Positions 8,419-16,873 of a stretch of DNA of 64,000 bases are shown here, piece after piece; position 1 is the first letter of the stretch, and every line of letters starts with the position of its first letter. Where the stretch lies: assembly GCA_965205235.1 (NCBI GenBank), contig CBDBGD010000008.1, positions 124,001 to 188,000 on the forward strand, read 5' to 3'. The translations under genes and the position numbers were made by a program. The notes under the pieces were generated by a model that ran no database searches, had not been told where the DNA came from, and saw only the letters and a program-made list of their open reading frames with translations. The DNA comes from CBDBGD01 sp965205235. GTDB taxonomy: Bacteria > Chloroflexota > Dehalococcoidia > Lucifugimonadales > UBA1127.

Positions 8419-9396
8419 ATGTCTGGGACTGGGATGCGGAAGTACATAATCAACCGCCTCCTCGTGGTGCCTGTTACCCTCTTGATTGCATCCCTCTTCA
8501 TCTTTGGCGTTCTCAGGACGATCCCCGGCGATCCCATTGCGGCCCTTTTCGCGGAGGACTCCTTCTTCGGCGGAGCCAACGAGCGGCGCCTCCAGATGCA
8601 GATGCGAGAGGAGGTTGGCCTGGCCGAGCCAATCCACATCCAGTACTACGATTGGTGGGCCAACCTACTCAAGGGCAACTTCGGCCAGTCCTTCGCCTAC
8701 CGCAAGCCCGCGATCGACGTGCTGAAGGACCGCTTGCCACCCTCGTTTGCGATCATGGGCATTGGCCTGGTGACCGGAGTGGTCGTTGGGCTGCCTGCGG
8801 GCATCCTCTCCGCGGTCAGACGAAACTCGTGGCTGGACTACCTGGTCCGGGGTATCGTGGTGGCCGGCTTAAGCATGCCTTCCTTCGTGACCGCTGCTGT
8901 CGTCATGGTAGGCCTCATCTGGGCCTTCAAGTGGCTGCCTCCCGCGCGCTTTGTCCCGCTCCACGAAGACCCCATCGAAAGTCTCAAGACACTCCTCTTC
9001 CCCGGCCTCATCGTCGGATACTCGATGGCCGCGGGCTTGGCGCGCGTCTCTCGGACCCAGTTCCTAGAGGTCATCCGCGAGGACTACATTCGCACCGCGT
9101 GGGCCAAGGGGCTGCGGGAGCGGGCCGTGGTCTTCCGGCACGCCCTGAGGAACAGTCTGCTGCCCGTGATAACGCTGCTGGGGGTCTACGTGGCCCAGCT
9201 CATTGCCGGTGCGGTGGTAGTGGAGACCATGTTCAACATCCCCGGCCTGGGCCAGGGGCTGGTCCGGACCGTACTCTTCCGAGACTATGCCGTCATCCAG
9301 CTCTTTGTCATATCCGTGACGCTGCTGGTGCTGGGCATCAACCTCTTTGTCGACCTTCTCTACAGCTGGATTGACCCGCGCGTCCGCTACGAATAG
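8419..9396 (+). CDS. Oligopeptide/dipeptide-type ABC transporter permease (DppB-like)
   Basis: A 325-residue inner-membrane permease. MRKYIINRLLVVPVTLLIASLFIFGVLR is the typical first transmembrane helix of DppB/OppB proteins. It is followed by the PGDP motif, the periplasmic region and a BPD_transp_1 domain with the ATPase-coupling EAA-type loop at EDYIRTAWAKGLRERAVVFRHALRNSLLPV. The ATG at 8419 has GAGGG 6 nt upstream. It lies 18 nt before the DppC-type partner. No DppD/DppF ATPase is encoded in this window, so a shared ATPase from elsewhere is implied. Confidence 0.92.
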   Translation: MSGTGMRKYIINRLLVVPVTLLIASLFIFGVLRTIPGDPIAALFAEDSFFGGANERRLQMQMREEVGLAEPIHIQYYDWWANLLKGNFGQSFAYRKPAIDVLKDRLPPSFAIMGIGLVTGVVVGLPAGILSAVRRNSWLDYLVRGIVVAGLSMPSFVTAAVVMVGLIWAFKWLPPARFVPLHEDPIESLKTLLFPGLIVGYSMAAGLARVSRTQFLEVIREDYIRTAWAKGLRERAVVFRHALRNSLLPVITLLGVYVAQLIAGAVVVETMFNIPGLGQGLVRTVLFRDYAVIQLFVISVTLLVLGINLFVDLLYSWIDPRVRYE

Positions 9397-9414
9397 AGGA
9401 CAGGGAAAGGACAG

Positions 9415-10332
9415 ATGGCAACACGCGAAGGCGAGGAGCTAGCAAGCGTACTGCGGGCGCCTCCCGGCATGACAGAGCGCTGGCAGCGGGGCGCAAAGAT
9501 CGTTCTGCGGCACGCTCGCACGAATCTCCTCGGGAGCTTCTCGGCGGTGGTTATCGCGGTGCTGATTATCGTCGCCATAGCTGCTCCCGTCCTTGCGCCA
9601 TACGACTACAGCGAGCGGAACCTGGACCGCCGGTACGACCCTCCGAGCTCCGATCACTTCTTCGGCACGGACCGCCAAGGCCGCGACATGTTGAGCCGCA
9701 TCATGCAGGGCTCGCGGATCTCCCTGAGGGTGGGGATCTTCAGCGTTGCGAGCGGGGTAACCATAGCGCTGCTCATCGCGCTGACGTCGGGGTACATCGG
9801 CGGCATATTCGACAACGCCGTACAGCGCGTGGTCGACACGCTCCTGGCCTTTCCAGGCCTGGTGGTCGCTCTCTTCCTTGTCGCGGTCTTTACCCCATCG
9901 CAGAACACGGTGATAGGCGCGCTCGCCTTCACTTTCATCGCGCCCGCGAGCCGGCCTCTTCGCGCGCAAGTCATCTCCGTCAGAAGCAACGTCTACGTCG
10001 AGGCAGCTCGTGCCATTGGCTGCTCCAACGTTCGAGTCATGGCCCGCCACATTCTGCCCAACGTGATGCCGCTCTACGTGGTGGTGGTGAGCCTGTTCCT
10101 GGGCGGCGCTATCATCGTCGAGTCCTCGCTGACGTTCCTGGGCGTGGGCGTTGACCCCACGACGCCATCGTGGGGACGGATGGTGACGGACGGCACGACG
10201 AGCCTGTTCCTGGCGGGGGCGTACCTGACGATCTTCCCGTCCCTGGCCATTGCGGTCACGGTCTTTGCCTTCAACATGCTGGGGGACACGCTGCGGGACA
10301 TCTGGGACCCGCGGCTTCGCGGCTCGCAGTAG
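9415..10332 (+). CDS. Oligopeptide/dipeptide-type ABC transporter permease (DppC-like)
   Basis: A 305-residue second permease subunit. After a cytosolic N-terminus and a first transmembrane segment (SFSAVVIAVLIIVAIAAPV) comes the DppC signature HFFGTDRQGRDMLSRIMQGSRISL. The EAA-type loop is YVEAARAIGCSNVRVMARHILPNV, followed by SSLTFLGVGVDPTTPSWGRM. AAAGGACAG precedes the ATG. The two permeases form the channel for the binding proteins upstream. The transcript ends at a strong terminator at 10356. Confidence 0.92.
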   Translation: MATREGEELASVLRAPPGMTERWQRGAKIVLRHARTNLLGSFSAVVIAVLIIVAIAAPVLAPYDYSERNLDRRYDPPSSDHFFGTDRQGRDMLSRIMQGSRISLRVGIFSVASGVTIALLIALTSGYIGGIFDNAVQRVVDTLLAFPGLVVALFLVAVFTPSQNTVIGALAFTFIAPASRPLRAQVISVRSNVYVEAARAIGCSNVRVMARHILPNVMPLYVVVVSLFLGGAIIVESSLTFLGVGVDPTTPSWGRMVTDGTTSLFLAGAYLTIFPSLAIAVTVFAFNMLGDTLRDIWDPRLRGSQ

Positions 10333-10355
10333 CGTCTACGGTAGAGCGGAAAAGC

Positions 10356-10393
10356 ACAGGGGAGGAGGCAACCGCCTCCTCCCCTGTTTCTTT
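10356..10393. terminator. Bidirectional rho-independent terminator
   Basis: A perfect 14-bp inverted repeat: 10356-10369 pairs with 10374-10387 around an AACC loop, followed by TTTCTTT on the plus strand. It separates the convergent dppC-like gene and the isochorismatase cluster. The A-rich 5' flank (GGAAAAGC) also gives T residues for the minus-strand transcript. Confidence 0.9.
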
Positions 10394-10419
10394 CGCAGGG
10401 TCTTGTGACGGGGTCCGGT

Positions 10420-11103
10420 CTACGCCGTCTGCTTCGCCGCCGCCCAGGTGGTGATGAGCTCCTCCGACATGGGGCTGTCGTAGCGGTCGAGGAGGAGCTT
10501 GACGCCCAGGTCGTGCTTCTCATGGTTGCTCATGGTGATGCAGTCCTGGGCCATGAGCACGTAGTAGTCGTGGGCGTAGGCGCCGATGGCCGTCTCGAGC
10601 ACGCAGCCGGTGGTGGCGGTGCCGGTGACGACGACGCTCTCAATGCCGTTGGAGCGCAGGACCTGGTCCAAGCGCGTGGCCCAGAAGGCGCCGTTGCGGT
10701 TCTTCCGCACGATGATGTCGCCGGACTGGGGCGCGAGCTCCGGGATGGTCTCGTGGCCCCAGGTGTCCTCTACGCAGACCTGCAGCGGCATCTTGTTCCT
10801 GCCGCCGGTGGGGCGCTCCCGGTACCAGTAGTGGATGTAGGCCGGGGCCACGGTGGCCAGGCTCTTCTCCACCACGTACTGGATGTAGATGATGGGCACC
10901 TTGGCCGCGCGGGCCGCGTCGAGCAGCACGCGGAGAGGCTCGATGATGCGCCGGTTGCCTGCGATGTTCTCGCCGCCCTTCGACAGCAGCCCCTCCGGGT
11001 CGCAGAGGTCGTTCTGCATGTCGACGACGATGACGGCGGTGTGCGCCGGGTCCGCAAGCTCGTCCAGGGTGTCATAGACCGAGTGGCCGAGAATCTCCTT
11101 CAC
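10420..11103 (-). CDS. Isochorismatase-family cysteine hydrolase (paralogue 1)
   Basis: A 227-residue Rossmann-like hydrolase. The expected catalytic triad is visible as Asp28 (VVDMQND), Lys134 (IVRKNRNGAFW) and Cys167 (GTATTGCVLETAIG). The family includes isochorismatase, nicotinamidase, N-carbamoylsarcosine amidase and biuret/ureido hydrolases; the substrate cannot be read from these motifs. It is last of an apparent run of minus-strand genes starting with the S9 peptidase at 15577, with 47 nt to its upstream neighbour. It is one of six paralogues in the window. Confidence 0.9.
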   Translation of the reverse strand: MKEILGHSVYDTLDELADPAHTAVIVVDMQNDLCDPEGLLSKGGENIAGNRRIIEPLRVLLDAARAAKVPIIYIQYVVEKSLATVAPAYIHYWYRERPTGGRNKMPLQVCVEDTWGHETIPELAPQSGDIIVRKNRNGAFWATRLDQVLRSNGIESVVVTGTATTGCVLETAIGAYAHDYYVLMAQDCITMSNHEKHDLGVKLLLDRYDSPMSEELITTWAAAKQTA

Positions 11104-11150
11104 GTTCCTTCTCCTTTCGTCAGGGCGGCTCTAGAGCGCCCGTTGGGAAA

Positions 11151-11816
11151 CTAGGACCAGAGTCCCACCAGCTCGTCCGAGGTCACGCTCACGTAGCGGT
11201 CGACCAGGACGGCCAGGCCCTTCTGATGGCGCTCCTGGTTCGTCTCTGCGACGCCGTCGGTGAGGACGGCGGTGTAGTAGTCGTAGGCGTGGGCGCCGAC
11301 GGCCGTGTCGAGGACGCAGCCGGCGGTGGCGGTGCCCGTCACGACGACGCTTTCGATGCCGTGGCCGCGCAGGGCCTTGTCCAGGTTGGTGGCCCAGAAG
11401 CCGCCGCGCCGGGTCTTCTCGATGATGAAGTCCTCCGGCTCGGGGGCCAGCTCCGGCACCACCTCCCAGCCCCAGCTCTTGTCGAAGAGCGCGTCCAGGG
11501 CCACCGTCGGCGTCTCCGGGTCGACGTTGCCGTTGTAGCAGGAGTGGATCCACGCCGGGGCCATGGCCGAGCGCAGGTCGTCCTGGGTGTAGACGATGTA
11601 GACGATGCGCACGCCCGCCTGTCGCCCCGCCTCGATGGTCCGACGGAGCGGCTCCAGGATCTCCAGCTTGGGGCCAACGTCGTGGCCGCGCTTGGCGGAC
11701 CACCCGTCAGGCGACACCAGGTCGTTCTGCATGTCGACAACCAGGATGGCCGTCTGCTCGGGTCGCAGTATCTCCTCTGTGGTCTGATAGACCGGCTTTC
11801 CGTGCACCTCAATCAT
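11151..11816 (-). CDS. Isochorismatase-family cysteine hydrolase (paralogue 2)
   Basis: A 221-residue protein with catalytic residues Asp28 (VVDMQND), Lys134 (IIEKTRRGGFW) and Cys167 (GTATAGCVLDTAVGA). A good ribosome binding site, GAGGAGCCC, precedes the ATG. It shares the N-terminal pattern VYxTxEEIxxPxxTAILVVDMQND with the other copies. It lies in the same orientation between paralogues 1 and 3 with short gaps, so co-expression is likely. The region between the Lys and Asp motifs is distinct from the neighbours, which argues for different substrates. Confidence 0.9.
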   Translation of the reverse strand: MIEVHGKPVYQTTEEILRPEQTAILVVDMQNDLVSPDGWSAKRGHDVGPKLEILEPLRRTIEAGRQAGVRIVYIVYTQDDLRSAMAPAWIHSCYNGNVDPETPTVALDALFDKSWGWEVVPELAPEPEDFIIEKTRRGGFWATNLDKALRGHGIESVVVTGTATAGCVLDTAVGAHAYDYYTAVLTDGVAETNQERHQKGLAVLVDRYVSVTSDELVGLWS

Positions 11817-11852
11817 GGGCTCCTCCTCGCAGTTGTGTTCGTCGTATCGTAT

Positions 11853-12551
11853 CTACGCCGCCACCGGCCTCGCCGCTGAAGCCCAGCAGGTGACGAGGTC
11901 CTCGGCGGACGGCCCGAGGTAGCGCTGCGCCAAAAAGGCCATGCCGAGCTCGTGGCCCGTGGGGTCGTTGGTCGCCACGCAATCCTTGGCGTAGACGGTG
12001 TAGTAGTCGTTGCCGGCGGCGCCGACGGCGGTGTCGAGCACGCAGCCGTGGGTGGCGGTGCCGGTGATGACCACCGTGTCGATGCCGTTGCCGCGCAGCA
12101 CCTTGTCCAGGTTGGTGCCCCAGAAGCCGCCCATGTTGTTCTTCAGAACGCAGACGTCGCCCGGCTCGGGGGCCAGCTCCGGGATGACCTCCCAGCCCCA
12201 GGTGCCCTCGAAGCAGGCCTCCATCTCGACGCGGTAGGACCGCTTGCGCTCGCCCATGTACTCCAGCACGCCGCCCTGGTGGACCCACGCGGGCGTTGCG
12301 AGCCGGTGGCCCTTGTCCATGGTGTACTGGATGTAGACGATCATCACACCGGCCTGCCGGGCGGCGTTGATGACGGTGCGAATGGGCTCGATGATGCGGC
12401 GGTTGGCGCCGATGTCCTCGCCGACCTTGTCCAGGAAGCCGTCGGGGGAGACCAGGTCGTTCTGCATGTCGACGACGATGACCGCGGTGTGCGACGGGTC
12501 CAGAAGCTCCTCGAAGGAATCGTAGATCGGGGTATCGAAGTCTATCCTCAT
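11853..12551 (-). CDS. Isochorismatase-family cysteine hydrolase (paralogue 3)
   Basis: A 232-residue hydrolase with Asp28 (VVDMQND), Lys137 (CVLKNNMGGFW) and Cys170 (GTATHGCVLDTAVGA). The ATG at 12551 follows GAGGTAGGGC. It is 36 nt upstream of paralogue 2 and 48 nt downstream of the YbjQ-family gene. It resembles paralogue 4 in the segment before the lysine motif (FEGTWGWEVI.ELAPE.GD), so these two are probably the closest pair on this strand. Confidence 0.9.
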   Translation of the reverse strand: MRIDFDTPIYDSFEELLDPSHTAVIVVDMQNDLVSPDGFLDKVGEDIGANRRIIEPIRTVINAARQAGVMIVYIQYTMDKGHRLATPAWVHQGGVLEYMGERKRSYRVEMEACFEGTWGWEVIPELAPEPGDVCVLKNNMGGFWGTNLDKVLRGNGIDTVVITGTATHGCVLDTAVGAAGNDYYTVYAKDCVATNDPTGHELGMAFLAQRYLGPSAEDLVTCWASAARPVAA

Positions 12552-12599
12552 GCCCTACCTCCTCAACGTTGTGCTGTGTATCGAGCCGGCGGGTCGACC

Positions 12600-12929
12600 C
12601 TAGCCGGCGTCCTTCTCGACGACGACCGCAGTGCCGTACGCGAGTATCTCCGACGCGCCCGACATGACTGCGGACGTCGTATACCTGACGCCGACGACGG
12701 CGTTTGCGCCGAGCGCATTCGCCGCGTCGATCATGATGCCGGTGGCCTCGGCGCGTGCGGCGGCTAGGAGCTGCGAGTACTCGGGCACGTCGCCGCCCTT
12801 GATGCCGCGGAGCCCGGCGGTGATGTCCCGACCGATGCCGCGCGTCCTGACGGCGTTGCCCTGCACCAGCCCCTTCACCTCCACCACGCGCACACCGGGC
12901 ACCGTGTCCGTCGTCGCAAGAAGCGTCAC
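12600..12929 (-). CDS. YbjQ/UPF0145 family protein
   Basis: A 109-residue protein of the YbjQ family (DUF74, also called putative heavy-metal-binding domain), which assembles into small beta-barrel oligomers of unknown role. Recognised by VVEVKGLVQGNAVRTRGIGRDITAGLRGIKGGDVPEY and LGANAVVGVRYTTS near the end. I chose GTG at 12929 because it overlaps the TGA of the upstream isochorismatase (GTGA, 12926-12929), implying translational coupling, and gives the usual family length. The longer frame to 12974 adds only a basic, unlikely N-terminus. Confidence 0.85.
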   Translation of the reverse strand: MTLLATTDTVPGVRVVEVKGLVQGNAVRTRGIGRDITAGLRGIKGGDVPEYSQLLAAARAEATGIMIDAANALGANAVVGVRYTTSAVMSGASEILAYGTAVVVEKDAG

Positions 12930-13645
12930 GCCGATGCCTCTTCGCCTGCGCCGTTGCCGTCGGCGGCCGCCCACAGGGCGAGCAGCTCCTCGGACGACGG
13001 CCCGTCGTAGCGGGCGGCGAGCAGCTTCATCCCCACCTCGTGGGTCTTGGGGTTCATGGTGGTCACGCAGTCCCGGACGTAGACGGTGTAGTAGTCGTTG
13101 GCCGCTGCGCCGACGGCCGTGTCGAAGACGCAGCCGGACGTGGCGGTGCCCGTCACGACCACGGTCTCGATGCCGTTGCCGCGCAGGATCTTGTCCAGGT
13201 TGGTGTCCCAGAAGCCGCCCAGGTGGTGCTTCTGCACCAGGATGTCGCCCTCCTCCGGCGCCAGCTCCTCGATCACCTCCCAGCCCCAGGTGCCCTCGAA
13301 CAGGCCCTCAAGGCTGGAGATGCCCTTCTTGGCGGGCGAGAGGAGCGTGCCACTGAACAGCCGGATACCGTTGTACACCCACGCGGGCGTTACCGTGGGC
13401 AGCCCCGGATGGATGGTGTACATGATGTAGATCACGGGGATGCTCGCCTCGCGGGCGCCCTGCAGCAGCACGCGCAGGTCGCCGATGATGCGCCTGTTGC
13501 CCTCCAGTTCAGCGCCGTTGCGGTCGGCGAGGCCGCCGGGCGCGACGAGGTCGTTCTGCATGTCGACCACGACCACCGCCGTGTGCGACGGATCGACCAC
13601 CTCCGCCAGCGAGTCGTAGACCAGTTTGCCGTAGGCTTCCTTCAT
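12926..13645 (-). CDS. Isochorismatase-family cysteine hydrolase (paralogue 4)
   Basis: A 239-residue hydrolase with Asp28 (VVDMQND), Lys139 (LVQKHHLGGFW) and Cys172 (GTATSGCVFDTAVGA). It begins 18 nt after the stop of the S9 peptidase and overlaps the YbjQ start by 4 nt. Its N-terminus MKEAYGKLVYDSLAEVVDPSHTA is nearly the same as that of the paralogue at 46960, 33 kb away, so the two sites are probably related by duplication. Confidence 0.9.
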   Translation of the reverse strand: MKEAYGKLVYDSLAEVVDPSHTAVVVVDMQNDLVAPGGLADRNGAELEGNRRIIGDLRVLLQGAREASIPVIYIMYTIHPGLPTVTPAWVYNGIRLFSGTLLSPAKKGISSLEGLFEGTWGWEVIEELAPEEGDILVQKHHLGGFWDTNLDKILRGNGIETVVVTGTATSGCVFDTAVGAAANDYYTVYVRDCVTTMNPKTHEVGMKLLAARYDGPSSEELLALWAAADGNGAGEEASA

Positions 13646-13663
13646 ACGCCCTCCTCCCGCTCG

Positions 13664-15577
13664 TCAGTCTCCCAGGAACTTGGCGACGTGGGCGGCGGCG
13701 CGGCGCAGCGCGTCGGCCACCGTCTCGGGTCGCCAGTCGTACCAGCCGTGGTGCTCGCAGTTGTACTGGATGAACTCCACGTACTTCCCCTTGGCTTTGG
13801 CCTGGCGGAAGTAGTCCTGGGCCATGCTAATGCGCACGCCGTCGCGGTCGCCCCAGAGGAACAGCAGCGGCGTGACGATGTTGTCGAGGTTGTAGACGGG
13901 GGAGCGCTCCATCCAGTGGTCGAGGGCGATGTCCGGGCCGCCGTAGTCGCCGCCGACGACGTCGCCGAGGGTGGACCTGCCGGCGGCGGAGCCGTAGCGC
14001 TCCATGTGAACGAGGTCCGGCGGGCCGTAGAAGTTGATGGCAGCCTTGATGAGGTCCGGGTAGCGGGAGATGGTCTGGTTGGTGAAGTAGCCGCCCGTGC
14101 TCCCGCCGTGCATGGCCACCCTGGCCGGGTCGATGAGGCCCTGGCTCGCCAGGTGCTCCACGCCGGCCGCGATGTCGTCGACGTCGCCGCCGCCCCAGTC
14201 GCCGAAGTTCATGGTCTCGTAGACCTTGCCCAGGCCGCCGCTGCCTCGCACCTCGGGCGCGAGGACGGTGTAGCCCTTGCTGCACCAGTACTGGATGAAG
14301 GGGTAGAAACCGTTGACGTGGAAGCCGTGGATGTTGGCCCGGGCGAAGATGACCAGCGGCGTCGCGCCCGTCGCGCTCGGCGGCCTGTACAGCCACGCAG
14401 GCACCTCCAGCCCGTCCTTGGACGCGTAGCGGATGAGCGTGGGCTCGACGAACGCGCTGCGGTCCAGGTCCTTGGGCATGTGGTCGGTGATCTGTCGAGG
14501 CGCGCCGCCGCTGACCGGGATGGCCCACAGGTCGCTGCAGGTCTGGTAGTCCGCGTGGGTGTAGACGATCTCCTTGCCGTCGGGCGTCCAGGCCAGGGAG
14601 CCGCGGACCTGGCTGCCCTCGTAGCCGCCGTTGATGCCGTCGCCCTGGGTGAGCTGGATGGGCTCGCCGCTGCCGTCGGCGGCGACCAGCATGATATGGA
14701 AGTTCCAGCTCTTGCTGGCCGTGTAGGCGATCCACTTGCCGTCCGGGGAGAAGTAGGGGTTGTTCTCGTCCCACTCGCTGGTGGTGAGCATGGTGGTCTC
14801 GCCGGTGGCGACGTCGATGACGCCGATGTTGCGCCACCCCGTGCGGTCCGAGACGAAGGCGATGCGCGTGCCGTCGGGCGACCATCGGGGGTGCGAGTCG
14901 TGGTGGTCCTTGGTGTTGGGCGTCAGGTTGCGAGCGGGGCCGCCCGAGATGGGGGCGATGAAGACGTCCATGCGCTTGTTGTCGGCATAGCCGCTGCGGT
15001 CCGACTGGAAGGCCACCCACTGGCCGTCGGGCGAGAGCTGGACGTTGGTGTTGTTCCACTCGTCGTTGGTGATGAGGCGAGGCCGGATCTTGCCCGTGGG
15101 GATCTCCGTGGGCAGGGCCTTGACCTGGCTGTGCCCGGTGGGGCCGCCGCCGGTGAAGACTACCTCACTGCCGTCGGGCGTCCATCGAGTCCACTCGTTG
15201 TAGCGGCCGGGGCTGTTGTCGTAGGTGATGTTGTAGGGGGCCTCCGTGCCGTCGGCGCGGACGATGTAGAGGTTGCCGGTGGGCGAGGAGTAGCGGGCCC
15301 CGTAGGAGATCCACTCGCCGTCGGGCGACCAGGAGGGGACGAGGCACTGCTCCGGGTACATGTGCACGATGCAGCGGTTGTTGGAGCCGTCGATGTCGAC
15401 GACCCACAGGTCGTAGCCGCCGCTCTCGGCGGAGACGTAGGCGATGCGGGAGCCGTCGGGGGAGATGGCGAAGTCCTCCACCTTGGCGTTGGTGCGTGCC
15501 AGCGCGTCGATGAGGGGATCGTCGGGGAGCACGGGGGGTTCGGGGAACGTGGCGCCGCGGTTGTAGTGCGCAGCCAT
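13664..15577 (-). CDS. S9-family prolyl oligopeptidase-like serine peptidase
   Basis: A 637-residue protein with an N-terminal TolB-like beta-propeller and a C-terminal alpha/beta hydrolase domain. The propeller repeats are recognisable as SPDGSRIAYVS, SPDGEWISYG, TPDGSEVVFTG, SPDGQWVAFQS, SPDGTRIAFVS, SPDGKWIAYTA and TPDGKEIVYTH. The catalytic serine is in HGGSTGGYF (about residue 493), the Asp in WGDRDGV (about 579) and the His in CEHHGW (about 610). The nucleophile elbow has Thr where S9 enzymes usually have Tyr. There is no signal peptide, so it is probably cytosolic, cleaving short peptides or acting as an acylaminoacyl-type peptidase. It is the first gene of the isochorismatase run. Confidence 0.9.
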   Translation of the reverse strand: MAAHYNRGATFPEPPVLPDDPLIDALARTNAKVEDFAISPDGSRIAYVSAESGGYDLWVVDIDGSNNRCIVHMYPEQCLVPSWSPDGEWISYGARYSSPTGNLYIVRADGTEAPYNITYDNSPGRYNEWTRWTPDGSEVVFTGGGPTGHSQVKALPTEIPTGKIRPRLITNDEWNNTNVQLSPDGQWVAFQSDRSGYADNKRMDVFIAPISGGPARNLTPNTKDHHDSHPRWSPDGTRIAFVSDRTGWRNIGVIDVATGETTMLTTSEWDENNPYFSPDGKWIAYTASKSWNFHIMLVAADGSGEPIQLTQGDGINGGYEGSQVRGSLAWTPDGKEIVYTHADYQTCSDLWAIPVSGGAPRQITDHMPKDLDRSAFVEPTLIRYASKDGLEVPAWLYRPPSATGATPLVIFARANIHGFHVNGFYPFIQYWCSKGYTVLAPEVRGSGGLGKVYETMNFGDWGGGDVDDIAAGVEHLASQGLIDPARVAMHGGSTGGYFTNQTISRYPDLIKAAINFYGPPDLVHMERYGSAAGRSTLGDVVGGDYGGPDIALDHWMERSPVYNLDNIVTPLLFLWGDRDGVRISMAQDYFRQAKAKGKYVEFIQYNCEHHGWYDWRPETVADALRRAAAHVAKFLGD

Positions 15578-15689
15578 GTAACGCCTCCACTCGGGCGGGT
15601 ACCCTGGGGTGGGGCCATTCTAGGTAGGCGGTGGGGGTTTGGTCAAGCGTAGGGGGAGTGGGGGGTGAAGGTCGGCGTTCCGACGCACG

Positions 15690-16832
15690 CTATTGCAAAG
15701 CGCCCAACTCTCGCACAACCTTCTCCAACCGCTCCACCATCACGTCAACGTGCGGCGCCAGTTTATTGTACGACGCGCTCCAGCCTCGCCTGTCTTTCTC
15801 AACCTTGTTCATGGAGTCGCCCTCGAAACTCGCTATGTACCGCCGAAGTACGGCCAGAACCATTTCGTCGGGTGAGGGGGTGTAGGTGGAGACCGCCTCG
15901 CCGAAATGGGCATCGTTCAGTTCTTCGCCCACCCAACCGCCCTGTGCACCTGGAGGCGTTAGTATGGCGACGGTAATCGGGTTCCTCCCCCATCGGGGGC
16001 ACTTAGCGCGAATGCTGACACTGGTGCTGCCCCAGTTGAGCGTCGCGCCGGCGGCCACGGCACCATCCAGGAGGCGCTCTGCTACTTTGCGGTCAGTCGC
16101 ATTGGTGAATGCGCTGAAGAACGACTCTCGCGTGTAGTTGGGGGTGCGTGGATTCGGCTTCCTGTCGCCCGCAATTCTGCCCATCACCCTCGGGACCAAA
16201 GTCTGTCCTCCATGGCCCCTGAACTGCTTGATCTCCACCGCAAGCACTTCGATGGCCGGCATTGCTCGGTTCAGGAATTCGATGACGCGCAGGAGCTCGT
16301 CCGGGACCTTGTCGGCGACGAACAGCAGCCGCATATGACGTGCATCAAGGTTTCGGGCGACCTCCTGGAAGAAGGACTCCATGTCGACCTCATCGGTCTG
16401 CAGGAGGGTTGCTAAGCGCGCCGCGGAGTCGTCGCCTACCTCTTCACATTGGGCCTCAAAGCGCTCGCGCATCACGTCGGCCGTCCAAGTCTCCGACGCG
16501 TAGGCCGCGTACTCTAACAACTGGCCGACAACAGTGCGACGGATCTCTGTATTGGCGCTGCGCTTGCACTCCACGAGTGTCGGAATGCGGTCCTGGTCCA
16601 CAAGCAGGAGATCAAGGGACCAGCGGGTCGATTCTTCCGGCTTTTCGGCAATGCCCATTTCACGTGAGATGACGAGCCATCGCCTGGGGTCTTGGGGCCG
16701 CACCTGCTCACCAGCCAACAATTCGGGGTGGTTTGCGAGCAACTTTTGGAGATCGTCTTCCGTTGAGAAGCGCTCCTCTTCCAAAGGCTCCAGTTTTCCA
16801 CCGTCGCCTCTGAGGTAGATGCGCTCGGCCAT
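15690..16832 (-). CDS. DUF91/PD-(D/E)XK nuclease-like protein
   Basis: A 380-residue soluble protein. Near residues 75-95 it has WSLDLLLVDQDRIPTLVECKRS, which fits the D...ExK core of PD-(D/E)XK nucleases. The following RRTVVGQLLEYAAY segment is typical of DUF91/endonuclease NucS-type and related restriction-like proteins. The C-terminal half (from about 180) is not recognised. The start ATG at 16832 has GGGAG about 9 nt upstream. The open frame continues far upstream, but that part overlaps the amidohydrolase in another frame and is a shadow. No methylase or other restriction partner is adjacent; a function in DNA repair or defence is a guess from the fold. Confidence 0.7.
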   Translation of the reverse strand: MAERIYLRGDGGKLEPLEEERFSTEDDLQKLLANHPELLAGEQVRPQDPRRWLVISREMGIAEKPEESTRWSLDLLLVDQDRIPTLVECKRSANTEIRRTVVGQLLEYAAYASETWTADVMRERFEAQCEEVGDDSAARLATLLQTDEVDMESFFQEVARNLDARHMRLLFVADKVPDELLRVIEFLNRAMPAIEVLAVEIKQFRGHGGQTLVPRVMGRIAGDRKPNPRTPNYTRESFFSAFTNATDRKVAERLLDGAVAAGATLNWGSTSVSIRAKCPRWGRNPITVAILTPPGAQGGWVGEELNDAHFGEAVSTYTPSPDEMVLAVLRRYIASFEGDSMNKVEKDRRGWSASYNKLAPHVDVMVERLEKVVRELGALQ

Positions 16833-16873
16833 GTCAGGACTCCCGGTTGGATTCGCGGGGTGGGCGGGCGCGG

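Noticed and set aside
13040..15652. 870-codon plus-strand ORF
   Set aside because: Antisense shadow of the S9 peptidase and an isochorismatase. The minus-strand frames carry complete catalytic motifs.
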